From positions 1 to 64,000 of the forward strand of contig JAMASS010000023.1 in the NCBI GenBank assembly GCA_024761205.1: a stretch of DNA of 64,000 nt, in the 5' to 3' direction. This DNA is from Limisphaerales bacterium. GTDB taxonomy: Bacteria > Verrucomicrobiota > Verrucomicrobiia > Limisphaerales > AAA164-E04. Positions within the stretch are counted from its first letter, which is position 1. Every line of letters starts with the position of its first letter. The notes beneath the pieces are model-generated. The model was not told where the DNA came from, did not search any database, and worked only from the letters and a program-made list of their open reading frames with translations. Shown in pieces: positions 18,436-26,623 of the stretch. Made by a program: the position numbers and the translations under genes.

Positions 18436-20289
18436 TTAGAAATTAAAGTCGGACTCGACCGTGGCTTCAGCAGGCACCCGGATGACCCGGAACTCGACGC
18501 GCATGTTTTGGCGTGCCTCGTCCATGTTCGTGGGCTTGGCGATAAAGGGCTCTCGAATGCCGACGCCTGTGGGTTGGATTTGGCTCTTGTCCAATTCCAG
18601 TCCCTTGGATTTGGCATATTGAGTAATCGAGTTAAACACGGTTTCCGCTCGTTTGCGTGAAAGGTTGAGTGCGGCCTGCATGGTTTCCCGCGGATTGAAC
18701 TCGTTGACACCGTCAAAAGCTCCGGCGATCACCAAGCGCACCAGTTCGGATGTGGCGTCGAGCTTGAGTGGTTTGCCGTTGAGTGAGTAACGGTAGTTGC
18801 CGCGTGAACCGGACCGCTTCAGCACCCCTTTTTTCATGCCGGCCTTCACTAGTTCGACCAGGGTCTTGGTCGGGTCGGCATGTCCTCGGATCGCGACGAC
18901 TGCATTGCCAAAGCGTTCGGCCGTTTCAACGACGCGCTGAAACTCGGCGCCGTATTGCACTGCGCTGAAGACATTCTGGTTGGGTTCGAAGTTAATGGTG
19001 AATGAGAGAATGGTCTTGTCGTCTAAGGCGTCACCCGAACTGAGCATTTCGATCTCGTTGCGGACCGCTTCGGCGCGAAAGCGTTCGCCGCGTTTGATAT
19101 CGGTCTTGGTTAGGTAGTTCGCGAACTCGCGGCTCTGATAGTCCAGCCCGGAGGGAAAGAGGCCCATGCGTTCCTTGGCGTATCCTCGGTTGACAGCTAG
19201 GTCGAGTGCGGCGGTCTGGAATGATTCGAAACCGCTCAAGTTGTCTTGCTCCGTGAAGAAAACCACGTTACCCGGATAGCCGACGAAGGAACAATCTGAA
19301 ATCAATCCATGGGCCTCTGCCAGAACCGGGATGGTGTCTTTGCCGTAGATATTTTGGGTCATTTGGAGGAGTTCTTCGAAGGGGAGTGAACCGCGGTCTT
19401 CAAATTGTTTTTTGAGATCAATGACTTCCTCCGTGCCCTTGAGATAGCCAGCGACAAACTTTGTGATCAAAGATTTGTTGGCGTCGTAGAAATCTTTGCG
19501 GCACACGTAGACGTCGGCAATCGACCGAGAAAGTTCAGCGGTTGAGACGAGTACTTTGGCGCCTCGCACGGTGCCCTCGGCCCCAGTGCCTTGATTGCCC
19601 ACTCCGCCGCAGAGGCCGAGCATGTCTGGTGTGATCGCAAAGCAGGCGTGCACGTTACTATTGTGGCGGAAAATTTCTGCCGGGGAATCGGCGGTGCCCG
19701 TGAGGTCCTTGGCCCATCGAACCGTGATGTCATCCCAGGACAGGTTGGCCGTCTTGAGGATGTCATCCAACATACCGACGTGGGGGCCGCCTTGTTGCAG
19801 CGTGATGGTTTTCCCTTGCAGGTCTCCCACGGTCTTGATCATGTCACGGGAGACCATGTGATCGCCGGCCGACCAGGTCATTTGCAGAATGACGACGCCC
19901 TTGGTTCGAGGATCGGATCCGATCACTTCAGAGGCCATGCCCATCATCCGGAAGGTGCCGCGGAGGAAAGGGCTTTTGCCGGAGAGGTAGTTGCGGACTT
20001 GCCCGATGAAATCGTCACCAGGCACCAGATTGAGATTGAGTCCTTGCTTTTGAAAAATGGAGCCGGACTCGGTCTTGAGACCGCCGTTGGCATAGAACGT
20101 TGCCATATCGCCGCCCCAGGTAATGTAAGGGACTTGCAGTGCGCCAGTTGCGTTGACCGGCTGAATGTTGACGGGGCCGGTCAGATCACTGAAACGTTGC
20201 TGCCCGAGCGCGAGTCCCGGTAGTAAAGCAAGTAGGGTGACGAGAATTTGGAACCGCGGCCGCTGGCTTGGATGGGGTGTAGTCATCAT
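18436..20289 (-). CDS. Secreted substrate-binding protein fused to an OmpA-like domain, first gene of the operon
   Basis: A 617-residue protein from the ATG at 20289 (another at 20286). The signal peptide has core ILVTLLALLPGLALG. An NMT1-like binding domain follows (QVPYITWGGDMATFYANGG near 50; TVGDLQGKTITLQQGGPHVG near 165; VHACFAITPDMLGLCGG near 220). The C-terminal region is OmpA-like: FEPNQNVFSAVQYGAEFQRV, VAIRGHADPTK and LNLSRKRAETVFNSI, so both the Asp (GHAD) and Arg (KRA) that hold diaminopimelate are present. An insert of about 60 residues separates them, longer than normal for OmpA. It should be periplasmic and bound to peptidoglycan. Upstream is about 320 bp without a gene, where the operon promoter would lie; I could not identify it. 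Ligand unknown. Confidence 0.88.
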   Translation of the reverse strand: MMTTPHPSQRPRFQILVTLLALLPGLALGQQRFSDLTGPVNIQPVNATGALQVPYITWGGDMATFYANGGLKTESGSIFQKQGLNLNLVPGDDFIGQVRNYLSGKSPFLRGTFRMMGMASEVIGSDPRTKGVVILQMTWSAGDHMVSRDMIKTVGDLQGKTITLQQGGPHVGMLDDILKTANLSWDDITVRWAKDLTGTADSPAEIFRHNSNVHACFAITPDMLGLCGGVGNQGTGAEGTVRGAKVLVSTAELSRSIADVYVCRKDFYDANKSLITKFVAGYLKGTEEVIDLKKQFEDRGSLPFEELLQMTQNIYGKDTIPVLAEAHGLISDCSFVGYPGNVVFFTEQDNLSGFESFQTAALDLAVNRGYAKERMGLFPSGLDYQSREFANYLTKTDIKRGERFRAEAVRNEIEMLSSGDALDDKTILSFTINFEPNQNVFSAVQYGAEFQRVVETAERFGNAVVAIRGHADPTKTLVELVKAGMKKGVLKRSGSRGNYRYSLNGKPLKLDATSELVRLVIAGAFDGVNEFNPRETMQAALNLSRKRAETVFNSITQYAKSKGLELDKSQIQPTGVGIREPFIAKPTNMDEARQNMRVEFRVIRVPAEATVESDFNF

Positions 20290-20608
20290 GGGATTTGTTT
20301 TTCTTGCGGTTTTATCAACGGGAATTGTGATCGGGTGGCGTTTGTTTGCCTTTCTCATGTGGTGCTTTGCTCATTTTGTTGGAGCGTAGGCTAGGTGAGG
20401 CCCTGTGTCGGCTCCACTATAGATTCGTTAAGCTTTTGTCATAGGGTAACAAATCAGGGTGGCCCGGCAAGCACAAGTGTGTGGAAGGTGGAGCATGGGT
20501 ATTTCTGTCCGCGTCGGTGCCGATGCGAGGGAGGGGAGTGAACAGGAGTGCTCGCGCTTCTGTTTGGCTAGACTTTTCAGGGGCGAGTGGGTGCGTATAG
20601 TCTGGGAC

Positions 20609-20971
20609 ATGGCATCGGCAATTCAATTGAAAATCGCGGCGTTTAGTGGGGCGTTGGCAGTTGGGCTGGGTGCGTTTGGTGCTCATGGGTTAAAGGGCGT
20701 CTTGGAATCGCAGGGGACGACCGACGTCTGGGAAACGGCGGTGTTCTATCATTTCGTCCATACCCTGGTTCTTTTGTGGATCGGGGGGCGGGGCGAGACC
20801 TTGCTCAAGCCGTGGGGGTGTTTCCTGCTGGGAACGACTGTGTTCTCGGGAGCGCTTTACGTGCTGGCGGTAACCGGGGTCAAATGGCTGGGAGCGGTGG
20901 CGCCGATCGGCGGGGGGGCGCTTATCGTTGGGTGGTTGTGGTTGGGGGTCCAGATCGGACGATCTGAATGA
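20609..20971 (+). CDS. DUF423 small membrane protein (YgdD-like)
   Basis: A 120-residue inner-membrane protein with four TM helices. It carries the DUF423 landmarks: AFSGALAVGLGAFGAHGLK at the N-terminus, WETAVFYHFVHTLVLL, GTTVFSGALYVLAVTG and APIGGGALIVGWL. The ATG at 20609 begins the family sequence; upstream codons are not family-like. DUF423 has no established biochemical role. It stands alone, divergent from the operon at 18436 and followed by a 208-bp gap before the aldo/keto reductase. Confidence 0.9.
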   Translation: MASAIQLKIAAFSGALAVGLGAFGAHGLKGVLESQGTTDVWETAVFYHFVHTLVLLWIGGRGETLLKPWGCFLLGTTVFSGALYVLAVTGVKWLGAVAPIGGGALIVGWLWLGVQIGRSE

Positions 20972-20995
20972 GATTTCGAGAAGGGTCGAACAAAG

Positions 20996-21043
20996 GGAGT
21001 GCGGGGAAAAATCGCCGCACTCCAGGACGCTAGCGCGTTGACA
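20996..21043. repeat. Dispersed hairpin repeat, copy B (best copy)
   Basis: A perfect 9-bp inverted repeat, GGAGTGCGG (20996-21004) and CCGCACTCC (21015-21023), with a 10-nt loop, followed by AGGACGCTAGCGCG. It lies just after the DUF423 gene and has no T-run, so a terminator role is unlikely. Copies with the same stem-plus-tail plan occur at 13989, 33227 and 36160. Confidence 0.55.
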
Positions 21044-21179
21044 CGGACGGGGCAGGAGGCCGCTAGGTGTAGAAATCTGGTATTGCGTCTATCGACTAAG
21101 AGCAGTTTTGATAGTCGACAACGAAGCGTTTACGGGATGATGTCCCTTGGTAGTAGACAATTGAGGCGAAGAGAATCAT

Positions 21180-22313
21180 ATGGATCCGACTAGGACAGCA
21201 TACGGGGTTTGGAGCGGTGGCCGGTTCATGCACTTCGGTGAGGCTCTGGATGAAGGCAAAATGACAGAGGTCATACAGCGTGCTTACCTCAAAGGGGTGC
21301 GGACCTTTATGACAGCCGATGTCTATGGTCAAGGGGCTGCCGATGAAATGATCGGTCAGGCGCTCGCGGATTTTCCTCGGGATTCCTACTGTTTGATCGG
21401 CGCCGTTGGACACGACTACTATCAAGGCCGGCGGGATGGCGCCAAGGGTTTCCCTCGGTTCACCGCTTCACACCTGCGTCCAGCAAACCAGTATTCCGAC
21501 TACCTCAAAACGGCAACCGAGAAAGCGCTCAAGCGGTGCCGGACCGAAAAGTTTGATCTGTTGCTGTTGCATAATCCTGATTCGACTGGTTATTCGAGTG
21601 ATGCGGTATGGAACGCGATGCAGGCTGTTCGCGAAGAGGGGATGACAGATCTTTTGGGCATCGCCCCGGGACCCGCCAATGGGTTCACCCTGGACCTGAT
21701 ATTAAGCTTCGAACGCTTCGGCGCTTTGATCGACTGGGCCATGGTTATTCTGAATCCCTTGGAGCCATGGCCGGGCAAGCTGAGTATTCCCGCCGCGGAG
21801 AAATTTGACGTCAAACTCGTCACGCGAGTCGTGGACTATGGGGGATTGTTTCACGATGACGTGCGTCCCGGACATCAGTTTGGCAATGGCGATCATCGGA
21901 CCTACCGGCCGCAAGGTTGGGTTGAATCCGGCAATGAAAAAATGGACAAAATGCGAGACTACGCCAACAAATACAGTCTCACCATGCTTCAACTTGCCTG
22001 CTTGTGGAATCTCTCCCATGCGCCGGTGAAGACCGTGGTACCGACTTTGATTCAAGAGGCCAGCGATGGCGCCAAGCCAATCGAAGTGAAAGTTGATGAG
22101 CTTGCCGAACTCCCCGATGTCGCGATCGAACCGGATGACGTAGCCGCCATTGAAGTGATCGGCAACAACAAGGGGTGCATGTCTCTGAAAGGCGGGAACC
22201 CAAAATACTCCGGCGAGCCCGTAGCCGACGGCTGGGAAATGAACCCAGATCTGCAAGCAGTCGCTGAACGATGGGACATCCGTCCGGAAGAAGATCTAGT
22301 TCCCACGCACTGA
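21180..22313 (+). CDS. Aldo/keto reductase family protein
   Basis: A 377-residue TIM-barrel protein. The catalytic Asp and Tyr are in FMTADVYGQG (about residue 44-50), and the His is in LLLLHNPD (about 122). The usual catalytic Lys, which should sit in the strand reading SYCLIGAVGHDYYQG, is not visible, so the redox mechanism may differ. The C-terminal third keeps the NADP-binding-side layout (HAPVKTVVPTLIQEA). Substrate unknown. It appears monocistronic; the facing gene, gmhB, ends 44 bp beyond it. The ATG lies at 21180 with no strong ribosome binding site. Confidence 0.85.
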   Translation: MDPTRTAYGVWSGGRFMHFGEALDEGKMTEVIQRAYLKGVRTFMTADVYGQGAADEMIGQALADFPRDSYCLIGAVGHDYYQGRRDGAKGFPRFTASHLRPANQYSDYLKTATEKALKRCRTEKFDLLLLHNPDSTGYSSDAVWNAMQAVREEGMTDLLGIAPGPANGFTLDLILSFERFGALIDWAMVILNPLEPWPGKLSIPAAEKFDVKLVTRVVDYGGLFHDDVRPGHQFGNGDHRTYRPQGWVESGNEKMDKMRDYANKYSLTMLQLACLWNLSHAPVKTVVPTLIQEASDGAKPIEVKVDELAELPDVAIEPDDVAAIEVIGNNKGCMSLKGGNPKYSGEPVADGWEMNPDLQAVAERWDIRPEEDLVPTH

Positions 22314-22356
22314 ACAACTAAGGCCGAGGGAATAAGGCTTAATGGAAAAGGTGCGG

Positions 22357-22920
22357 CTAGGCCTTCAGCCTCATTCTTTCAGCCTTAAGAATATACTCCG
22401 TAGCTTCACGGAGGTCTTCAACGATAACGGTTTGGCTGAGGTCGATGTCTGGGCGTCTAGCCAAGGCTTGGCCGCAGCCGGTTTTGACGAGGATGCTTTT
22501 GCCGATGCCCGCGTTCCAACCGCATTGGAGGTCGCTCAGCTTGTCGCCGATCATGAAGGCGGTGGCGAGGTCGACTTGGAAGTCTCGGCTGGCGTCTAGG
22601 AGGAACTGCGGGGAGGGTTTGCGTCCGTAGCTCGGGGCTTCCGGGGCTTCCGGAGCGAAATAGATCTTTGCGAATTGGATCCCGGCATCCGCAGCAATGC
22701 GGACCAACTTGTCATTGACGGCGTGCATGTCAGCCTCAGAGTAGTAGCCGCGTCCGATGCCGGATTGGTTTGTTACGATAAAGAGGAGGAACCCCTGATC
22801 CTGGAGTTGTTTCAGACTCTCGAGAGTGCCGTCTATCAACCTCAGTTTGTTTGGATCGGATAGGTACGATTCCTCGATGTTGATCGTTCCGTCGCGATCT
22901 AAAAAGACGGCGGCGTTCAT
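22357..22920 (-). CDS. gmhB: D,D-heptose 1,7-bisphosphate phosphatase (HAD family)
   Basis: A 187-residue HAD phosphatase that would remove the C7 phosphate of D-glycero-D-manno-heptose bisphosphate during LPS heptose synthesis. HAD motif I is FLDRDGTINIE, motif II is VTNQSGIGRGY, the substrate Lys is in GRKPSP, and motif IV is MIGDKLSDLQCGWNAGI. The zinc loop of E. coli GmhB (CxH...CxC before RKP) is absent: the stretch reads FAPEAPEAPSYGRKPSP, with no Cys or His. So it is either a zinc-free GmhB or a related sugar phosphatase. It lies directly downstream of the heptose kinase (1 bp), which supports the pathway call. Confidence 0.88.
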   Translation of the reverse strand: MNAAVFLDRDGTINIEESYLSDPNKLRLIDGTLESLKQLQDQGFLLFIVTNQSGIGRGYYSEADMHAVNDKLVRIAADAGIQFAKIYFAPEAPEAPSYGRKPSPQFLLDASRDFQVDLATAFMIGDKLSDLQCGWNAGIGKSILVKTGCGQALARRPDIDLSQTVIVEDLREATEYILKAERMRLKA

Positions 22921-22921
22921 C

Positions 22922-23929
22922 TTAGTTCCTAAAGCTGGCTATTATTTCCTTCTTAGAGACGGTTGCTGTGCCTTTCTTCCCAACGACGATGCCACCGGCG
23001 TGATTCGAAAAAATCGAAGCTTCGACGGGTGAGGCGCCAGCGGCAATGGCTAGGGTGAAGGAGGCGATCACGGTGTCTCCGGCTCCGGAGACGTCGAAGA
23101 CTTCTTGGGTGACGGTGGGGATGTGGACCGGCGTCTTACCCCGCTGACAGAGCAGCATGCCGAGGTCTCCCAAGGTGATCAGGAGCACTGTCGGGCTAAA
23201 ACAGCGAAGGAGGCGCGTGCTGACTAGTCTGAGATTTTCGTCTTCCAAGGGATTTGAATGTTGCGTTGAGTCAACAACACCTGCCAGTTCAAAGGCTTCC
23301 TTGCGGTTGGGCGTGATCAGCGAGAGCCCGGAGAGATCAATTGCATGAACTGGTTTCGGGTCGAGGCTGAGCCAAATGCTCCGTTTGCAGCACTCTTTTT
23401 TTACATACGCGATCAATGAATCGGTGGCAACGCCCTTGCCGTAATCGCCCAGAATGACCGCTGACGCCTTGGGGAGGCTTTCTTGGATTTGTTTTTTCAG
23501 GAGGGTTTGTTCGGCAGCATTGAGATCCCGGATGACTTCTCGGTCGACGCGGACAATCTGCTGTTGCTGCGTGACGATACGGGTCTTGGTGCCGGTGTGC
23601 CGTTGGGTTGAGGTGCGAATACCCCGGCAGTTGACCCGTTCTTTCTCCAAGAGCGACTTCAGCTGTTTGCCCGCCGGATCCCGGCCTGTGATGCTAAGCA
23701 GGGACGTAGGCGCACCGAGGGCGGTGAGATTGCGCGCCACATTGGCAGCACCGCCGGGCATGAATGATTCGCTCTGAAATCTGAGGATCGGCACGGGCGC
23801 TTCCGGAGAAATACGCGAAACGTCACCCGAAATAAAACAGTCGAGCATGACATCGCCGATAACCAGAATTGAGGATTCAGCGCCCGCTTCCAGGATTTGT
23901 TTGACGCGTTGCCTTGTCAGCGCGGGCAT
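22922..23929 (-). CDS. hldA: D-glycero-beta-D-manno-heptose 7-phosphate kinase (PfkB family)
   Basis: A 335-residue ribokinase-fold kinase. It reads VIGDVMLDCFISGDVSRISP at the N-terminus, then PEAPVPILRF and MPGGAANVARNLTALGA (PfkB signature 1), with ATP-site signature 2 EVFDVSGAGDTVIASF near residue 280. This is the kinase half of HldE/RfaE; the nucleotidyltransferase half is absent, so it is the stand-alone HldA form and an HldC should be encoded elsewhere. The ATG at 23929 lies 2 bp after the ThiG stop on the same strand. The start MPALTRQRVKQIL fits homologues. Confidence 0.93.
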   Translation of the reverse strand: MPALTRQRVKQILEAGAESSILVIGDVMLDCFISGDVSRISPEAPVPILRFQSESFMPGGAANVARNLTALGAPTSLLSITGRDPAGKQLKSLLEKERVNCRGIRTSTQRHTGTKTRIVTQQQQIVRVDREVIRDLNAAEQTLLKKQIQESLPKASAVILGDYGKGVATDSLIAYVKKECCKRSIWLSLDPKPVHAIDLSGLSLITPNRKEAFELAGVVDSTQHSNPLEDENLRLVSTRLLRCFSPTVLLITLGDLGMLLCQRGKTPVHIPTVTQEVFDVSGAGDTVIASFTLAIAAGASPVEASIFSNHAGGIVVGKKGTATVSKKEIIASFRN

Positions 23930-23931
23930 GC

Positions 23932-24714
23932 TCAGTTCAGAAAGGCGGTCAAGGGGCTTGTTGCTTGTGCCGTGGCTGATGGCAGGCCTGGGCCGATTTC
24001 GTAGGCCGCACGTCCCGCCTCGACAGCTTTTTTGAACGCGACCGCCATTTGGTTGGGATCACGTGCGATCGCCATTGCCGTATTGATCAAAACGGCGTCG
24101 GCACCGAGCTCCATCGCTTCGGCGGCGTGGCTTGGGGCGCCGATGCCCGCATCGACGACGACGGGAACCGTGGCTTGTTCGAGAATGATTTTAATCTGAT
24201 CTCGTGTTTGCAGGCCCCCATTCGAACCTATGGGCGAGCCCAGCGGCATGACTGTGGCCGTGCCGACATCCGCGAGTCGTTTTGCCAGGACCGGATCGGC
24301 ATTAATGTAGGGAAGAACGGTGAAGCCTTCTTTAACGAGGATTTCTGCTGCGGCCAGCGTTTCTACCGGGTCGGGGAGCAGATAACGCGGATCGGGATGG
24401 ATCTCGAGTTTGACCCACTTGGGGAGGCCCGCTTTCACCGCTAAGCGGGCCAATCGCACGGCCTCCTCTGCATTCATGGCCCCGCTGGTGTTGGGGAGGG
24501 GCAAATACCGCTCCGGATCAATGAAATCAAGGATGTTGGCGAAGGGATCGTTCTTGCCTGATAGGTCCGCTCGGCAGAGGGCAACGGTTACAAGCTCAGT
24601 GCCGCTGGCGGCCAGAGCGTCGCGCATGGCTTCAGGGGAACCGAATTTCCCCGTGCCAACCAGCAGTCGAGATTGAAACTCACGATCAGCGATTTTGAGA
24701 GGGCCGCCATGCAT
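23932..24714 (-). CDS. thiG: Thiazole synthase ThiG
   Basis: A 260-residue TIM-barrel enzyme that makes the thiazole phosphate moiety of thiamine from deoxyxylulose phosphate and ThiS thiocarboxylate. Family landmarks: [20 protein letters not shown], the Schiff-base Lys in [66 protein letters not shown] and [14 protein letters not shown]. The ATG at 24714 gives the usual length; an upstream frame would add about 120 residues of low-complexity sequence belonging to the repeat region. ThiS, ThiH or ThiO are not in the window, so ThiG is isolated here. Its stop lies 2 bp before the hldA start. Confidence 0.95.
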   Translation of the reverse strand: MHGGPLKIADREFQSRLLVGTGKFGSPEAMRDALAASGTELVTVALCRADLSGKNDPFANILDFIDPERYLPLPNTSGAMNAEEAVRLARLAVKAGLPKWVKLEIHPDPRYLLPDPVETLAAAEILVKEGFTVLPYINADPVLAKRLADVGTATVMPLGSPIGSNGGLQTRDQIKIILEQATVPVVVDAGIGAPSHAAEAMELGADAVLINTAMAIARDPNQMAVAFKKAVEAGRAAYEIGPGLPSATAQATSPLTAFLN

Positions 24715-24800
24715 TGCTAGCGACAAGATAGAAACCTCCTGAACCGGCGTCCAGGATGGAATCTGAAGCTGCCAATTGGTAAATGGAGGCGCTTCTTTTA

Positions 24801-24874
24801 CCGGAGTCTTGCACGGGCGCAGCCCCCGCCCCTCAGCGGGGGTTGGCACGGTCTCCTCAATCCCCGCCCGCCGG
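24801..24874. repeat. Direct repeat at the 3' side of LRR gene 1
   Basis: In minus-strand reading this block (CCGGCGGGCGGGGATTGAGG then ...GCAAGACTCCGG) is a diverged copy of the block at 26393-26485, at the other end of the same gene, in the same orientation. It includes a GC hairpin (823-829 with 836-842 of this region, CCCCCGC/GCGGGGG) but no T-run. Confidence 0.6.
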
Positions 24875-26371
24875 CACCAGCCGGAAGAACCGCTTCCCGC
24901 CCTCGTTGGGCAGACGCACCACGCCTTCCGTGATGGTGGCGCGCGTCGCCCTTGTCCAAGGGCCCTCCACCGAATCCGCCCATTGCAGCATGAACTCAAG
25001 CTCGGCCGGCGGCTCCACGGTCGGCGGCACAGGAACCGGCGGCGGCTCCACGGTTGGCGGCGATACGGGAGCCGGGTCATAATAAGTCACGCCGTCCTTG
25101 AAAAAGCCGCGAAAATAAATCTCGTCAAGACGAGGGAAACCCCGCGGCAATCGCAATGCCACAATGGGATTGTTCCGCAGATACAACCTCCCCAGACCCG
25201 TCATGTCTTCGGGTATGGTCAGGCTTACTAGTTCATTGTCCCCAATCTCTAACCCCCTCAGACTCGTCAAGCCTTCGGGCAAGGTCAGGCTCGTCAGGTC
25301 ATTGTCCCCAAGATTCAACCACTCCAGACTCGTCAAGCCTTCGGGCAGCGTCAGGCTACCCAGGTCGCTGCCCGCAAGATGCAACCACTGCAAACTCGTC
25401 ATGTCTTCGGGCAGCGTCAGGCCCCACTCAAGGTCGTTGCCAGCAAGATTTAACACCTTCAGATTCGTCCAGCCTTTGCTGAAGGTGACGCTGTTCAACT
25501 CTAGACCGGCCAAAATCAGTTGCGTCGCGGCCTTGGGGTAGTAGAGGGTTCTAAGGCCTTCGACAACGTGCCCCTCGATGGTGACGAACACTTGCTCGCC
25601 CGCCGGGTCGTAATAAGTCACATCATCCTTGGAAAGGCCGGAAAGAGTGAGCTGGGAAAGATCGAAACCCTGTGGCACCAGCAGTTCCTTAATGAGATTG
25701 CCCTCAAGACGCAACGTCTCCAGACTCGTTAAGTCTTCGGGCAGCGTCAGACCCGTCAGGCCGTTGCCACTGAAAAAAAATTCATCTGGATAACGGCCCT
25801 TAACAGAGCTCGCCGCATTGTGCGAAATATCCAACGTCCTCAGATTCGTCAAGCCTTCGGGCAGCGTCAGACCCCACAGGCGATTGCCCGAAAGATCCAA
25901 CTGCGCCAGACTTCTCAAGCCTTCGGGCAGCGTCAAGCTCCGCAGGTTATTGCCCCCAAGATCCAACGTCTCCAGACTCGTCAAGTCTTCGGGCAGCGTC
26001 AGACTCCACAGACCATTGCCCGAAAGAAACAACGTCCTCAGACTCGTCAAGCCCTCAGGCAGCGTCAGGTTCCACAGTTGGTTGTTCGAAAGATTCAGCC
26101 TCTTCAGATTCGTCCAGCCGCTGCTGAGGGTGATGCTGGTTAACCCCTGCTCGCGCCAATCCAGCCGCGTTGAGTCCTTGGGGTAGTGGCGGGTCTCGGA
26201 CCTTCCGTTTTCCCGCACGAAGGTGACGGATACTTCGTCAGCTTGTTGGGCGCGGGCGGTGAGTGAGAGGGCGGCGAGGCAGAAGATTGCCAAGAGCGGT
26301 CTTCCGGGTTTCATGGCGGCAGCTGTCGGGAGGGGCAAGTGTTCGGCGAGGGATTTCATATAAGTTTTCAT
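24857..26371 (-). CDS. Secreted leucine-rich-repeat protein 1
   Basis: A 504-residue protein. A signal peptide (residues about 20-41, core [17 protein letters not shown]) precedes a short cap ([20 protein letters not shown]) and two LRR blocks with a 22-residue period of the form [21 protein letters not shown]. The first block (about 75-240) ends at [14 protein letters not shown]; the second (about 280-420) again starts with a [18 protein letters not shown] cap. A proline/valine-rich linker leads to a 70-residue C-terminal domain ([20 protein letters not shown], ending [12 protein letters not shown]) shared nearly unchanged with the LRR protein at 60948. Such repeats form a solenoid for protein binding. 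The start at 26371 matches the ATGAAAAC context of the second gene. The partner is unknown. Confidence 0.85.
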   Translation of the reverse strand: MKTYMKSLAEHLPLPTAAAMKPGRPLLAIFCLAALSLTARAQQADEVSVTFVRENGRSETRHYPKDSTRLDWREQGLTSITLSSGWTNLKRLNLSNNQLWNLTLPEGLTSLRTLFLSGNGLWSLTLPEDLTSLETLDLGGNNLRSLTLPEGLRSLAQLDLSGNRLWGLTLPEGLTNLRTLDISHNAASSVKGRYPDEFFFSGNGLTGLTLPEDLTSLETLRLEGNLIKELLVPQGFDLSQLTLSGLSKDDVTYYDPAGEQVFVTIEGHVVEGLRTLYYPKAATQLILAGLELNSVTFSKGWTNLKVLNLAGNDLEWGLTLPEDMTSLQWLHLAGSDLGSLTLPEGLTSLEWLNLGDNDLTSLTLPEGLTSLRGLEIGDNELVSLTIPEDMTGLGRLYLRNNPIVALRLPRGFPRLDEIYFRGFFKDGVTYYDPAPVSPPTVEPPPVPVPPTVEPPAELEFMLQWADSVEGPWTRATRATITEGVVRLPNEGGKRFFRLVPAGGD

Positions 26372-26392
26372 CGGCGGGGAGAGTGTGCCTTG

Positions 26393-26485
26393 GGGAGTCT
26401 TGCGGCAAGGTTTTTTCGGGTGCCGGCAGCGGTTTCCCGTCTCTCGGCGGGCGTCGGCAAGGTTTTCTCAATCTCCGCTCGCCGG
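26393..26485. repeat. Direct repeat at the 5' side of LRR gene 1
   Basis: This block lies immediately upstream of LRR gene 1. In minus-strand reading it shares GATTGAGAAAACCTTGCC-like sequence and the CCGGCG...GCAAGACTC frame with 24801-24874. From about 26413 to 26503 it is almost identical to 62805-62882, upstream of LRR gene 2. Confidence 0.65.
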
Positions 26486-26623
26486 CGGTGCTGAGTGTTC
26501 ATTTGTTGCGGTTTAGCGCTGCCAGGGCGTCGAATGGTTGATTTAGCTTTGATTCTCTGCGAAGCATTTGCCGGTGGTTCTCCTTGATTCAGAGTGGGGG
26601 GCTGGGCAGTATTCGGTTTTTCC

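Noticed and set aside
24823..24842. Intrinsic terminator for LRR gene 1 (CCCCCGC/GCGGGGG hairpin)
   Set aside because: The stem is strong but no T-run follows in the transcription direction; it is part of the direct repeat.
24720..24856. TPP riboswitch upstream of thiG
   Set aside because: Neither the CUGAGA nor other conserved TPP aptamer pieces can be seen in the minus-strand leader.
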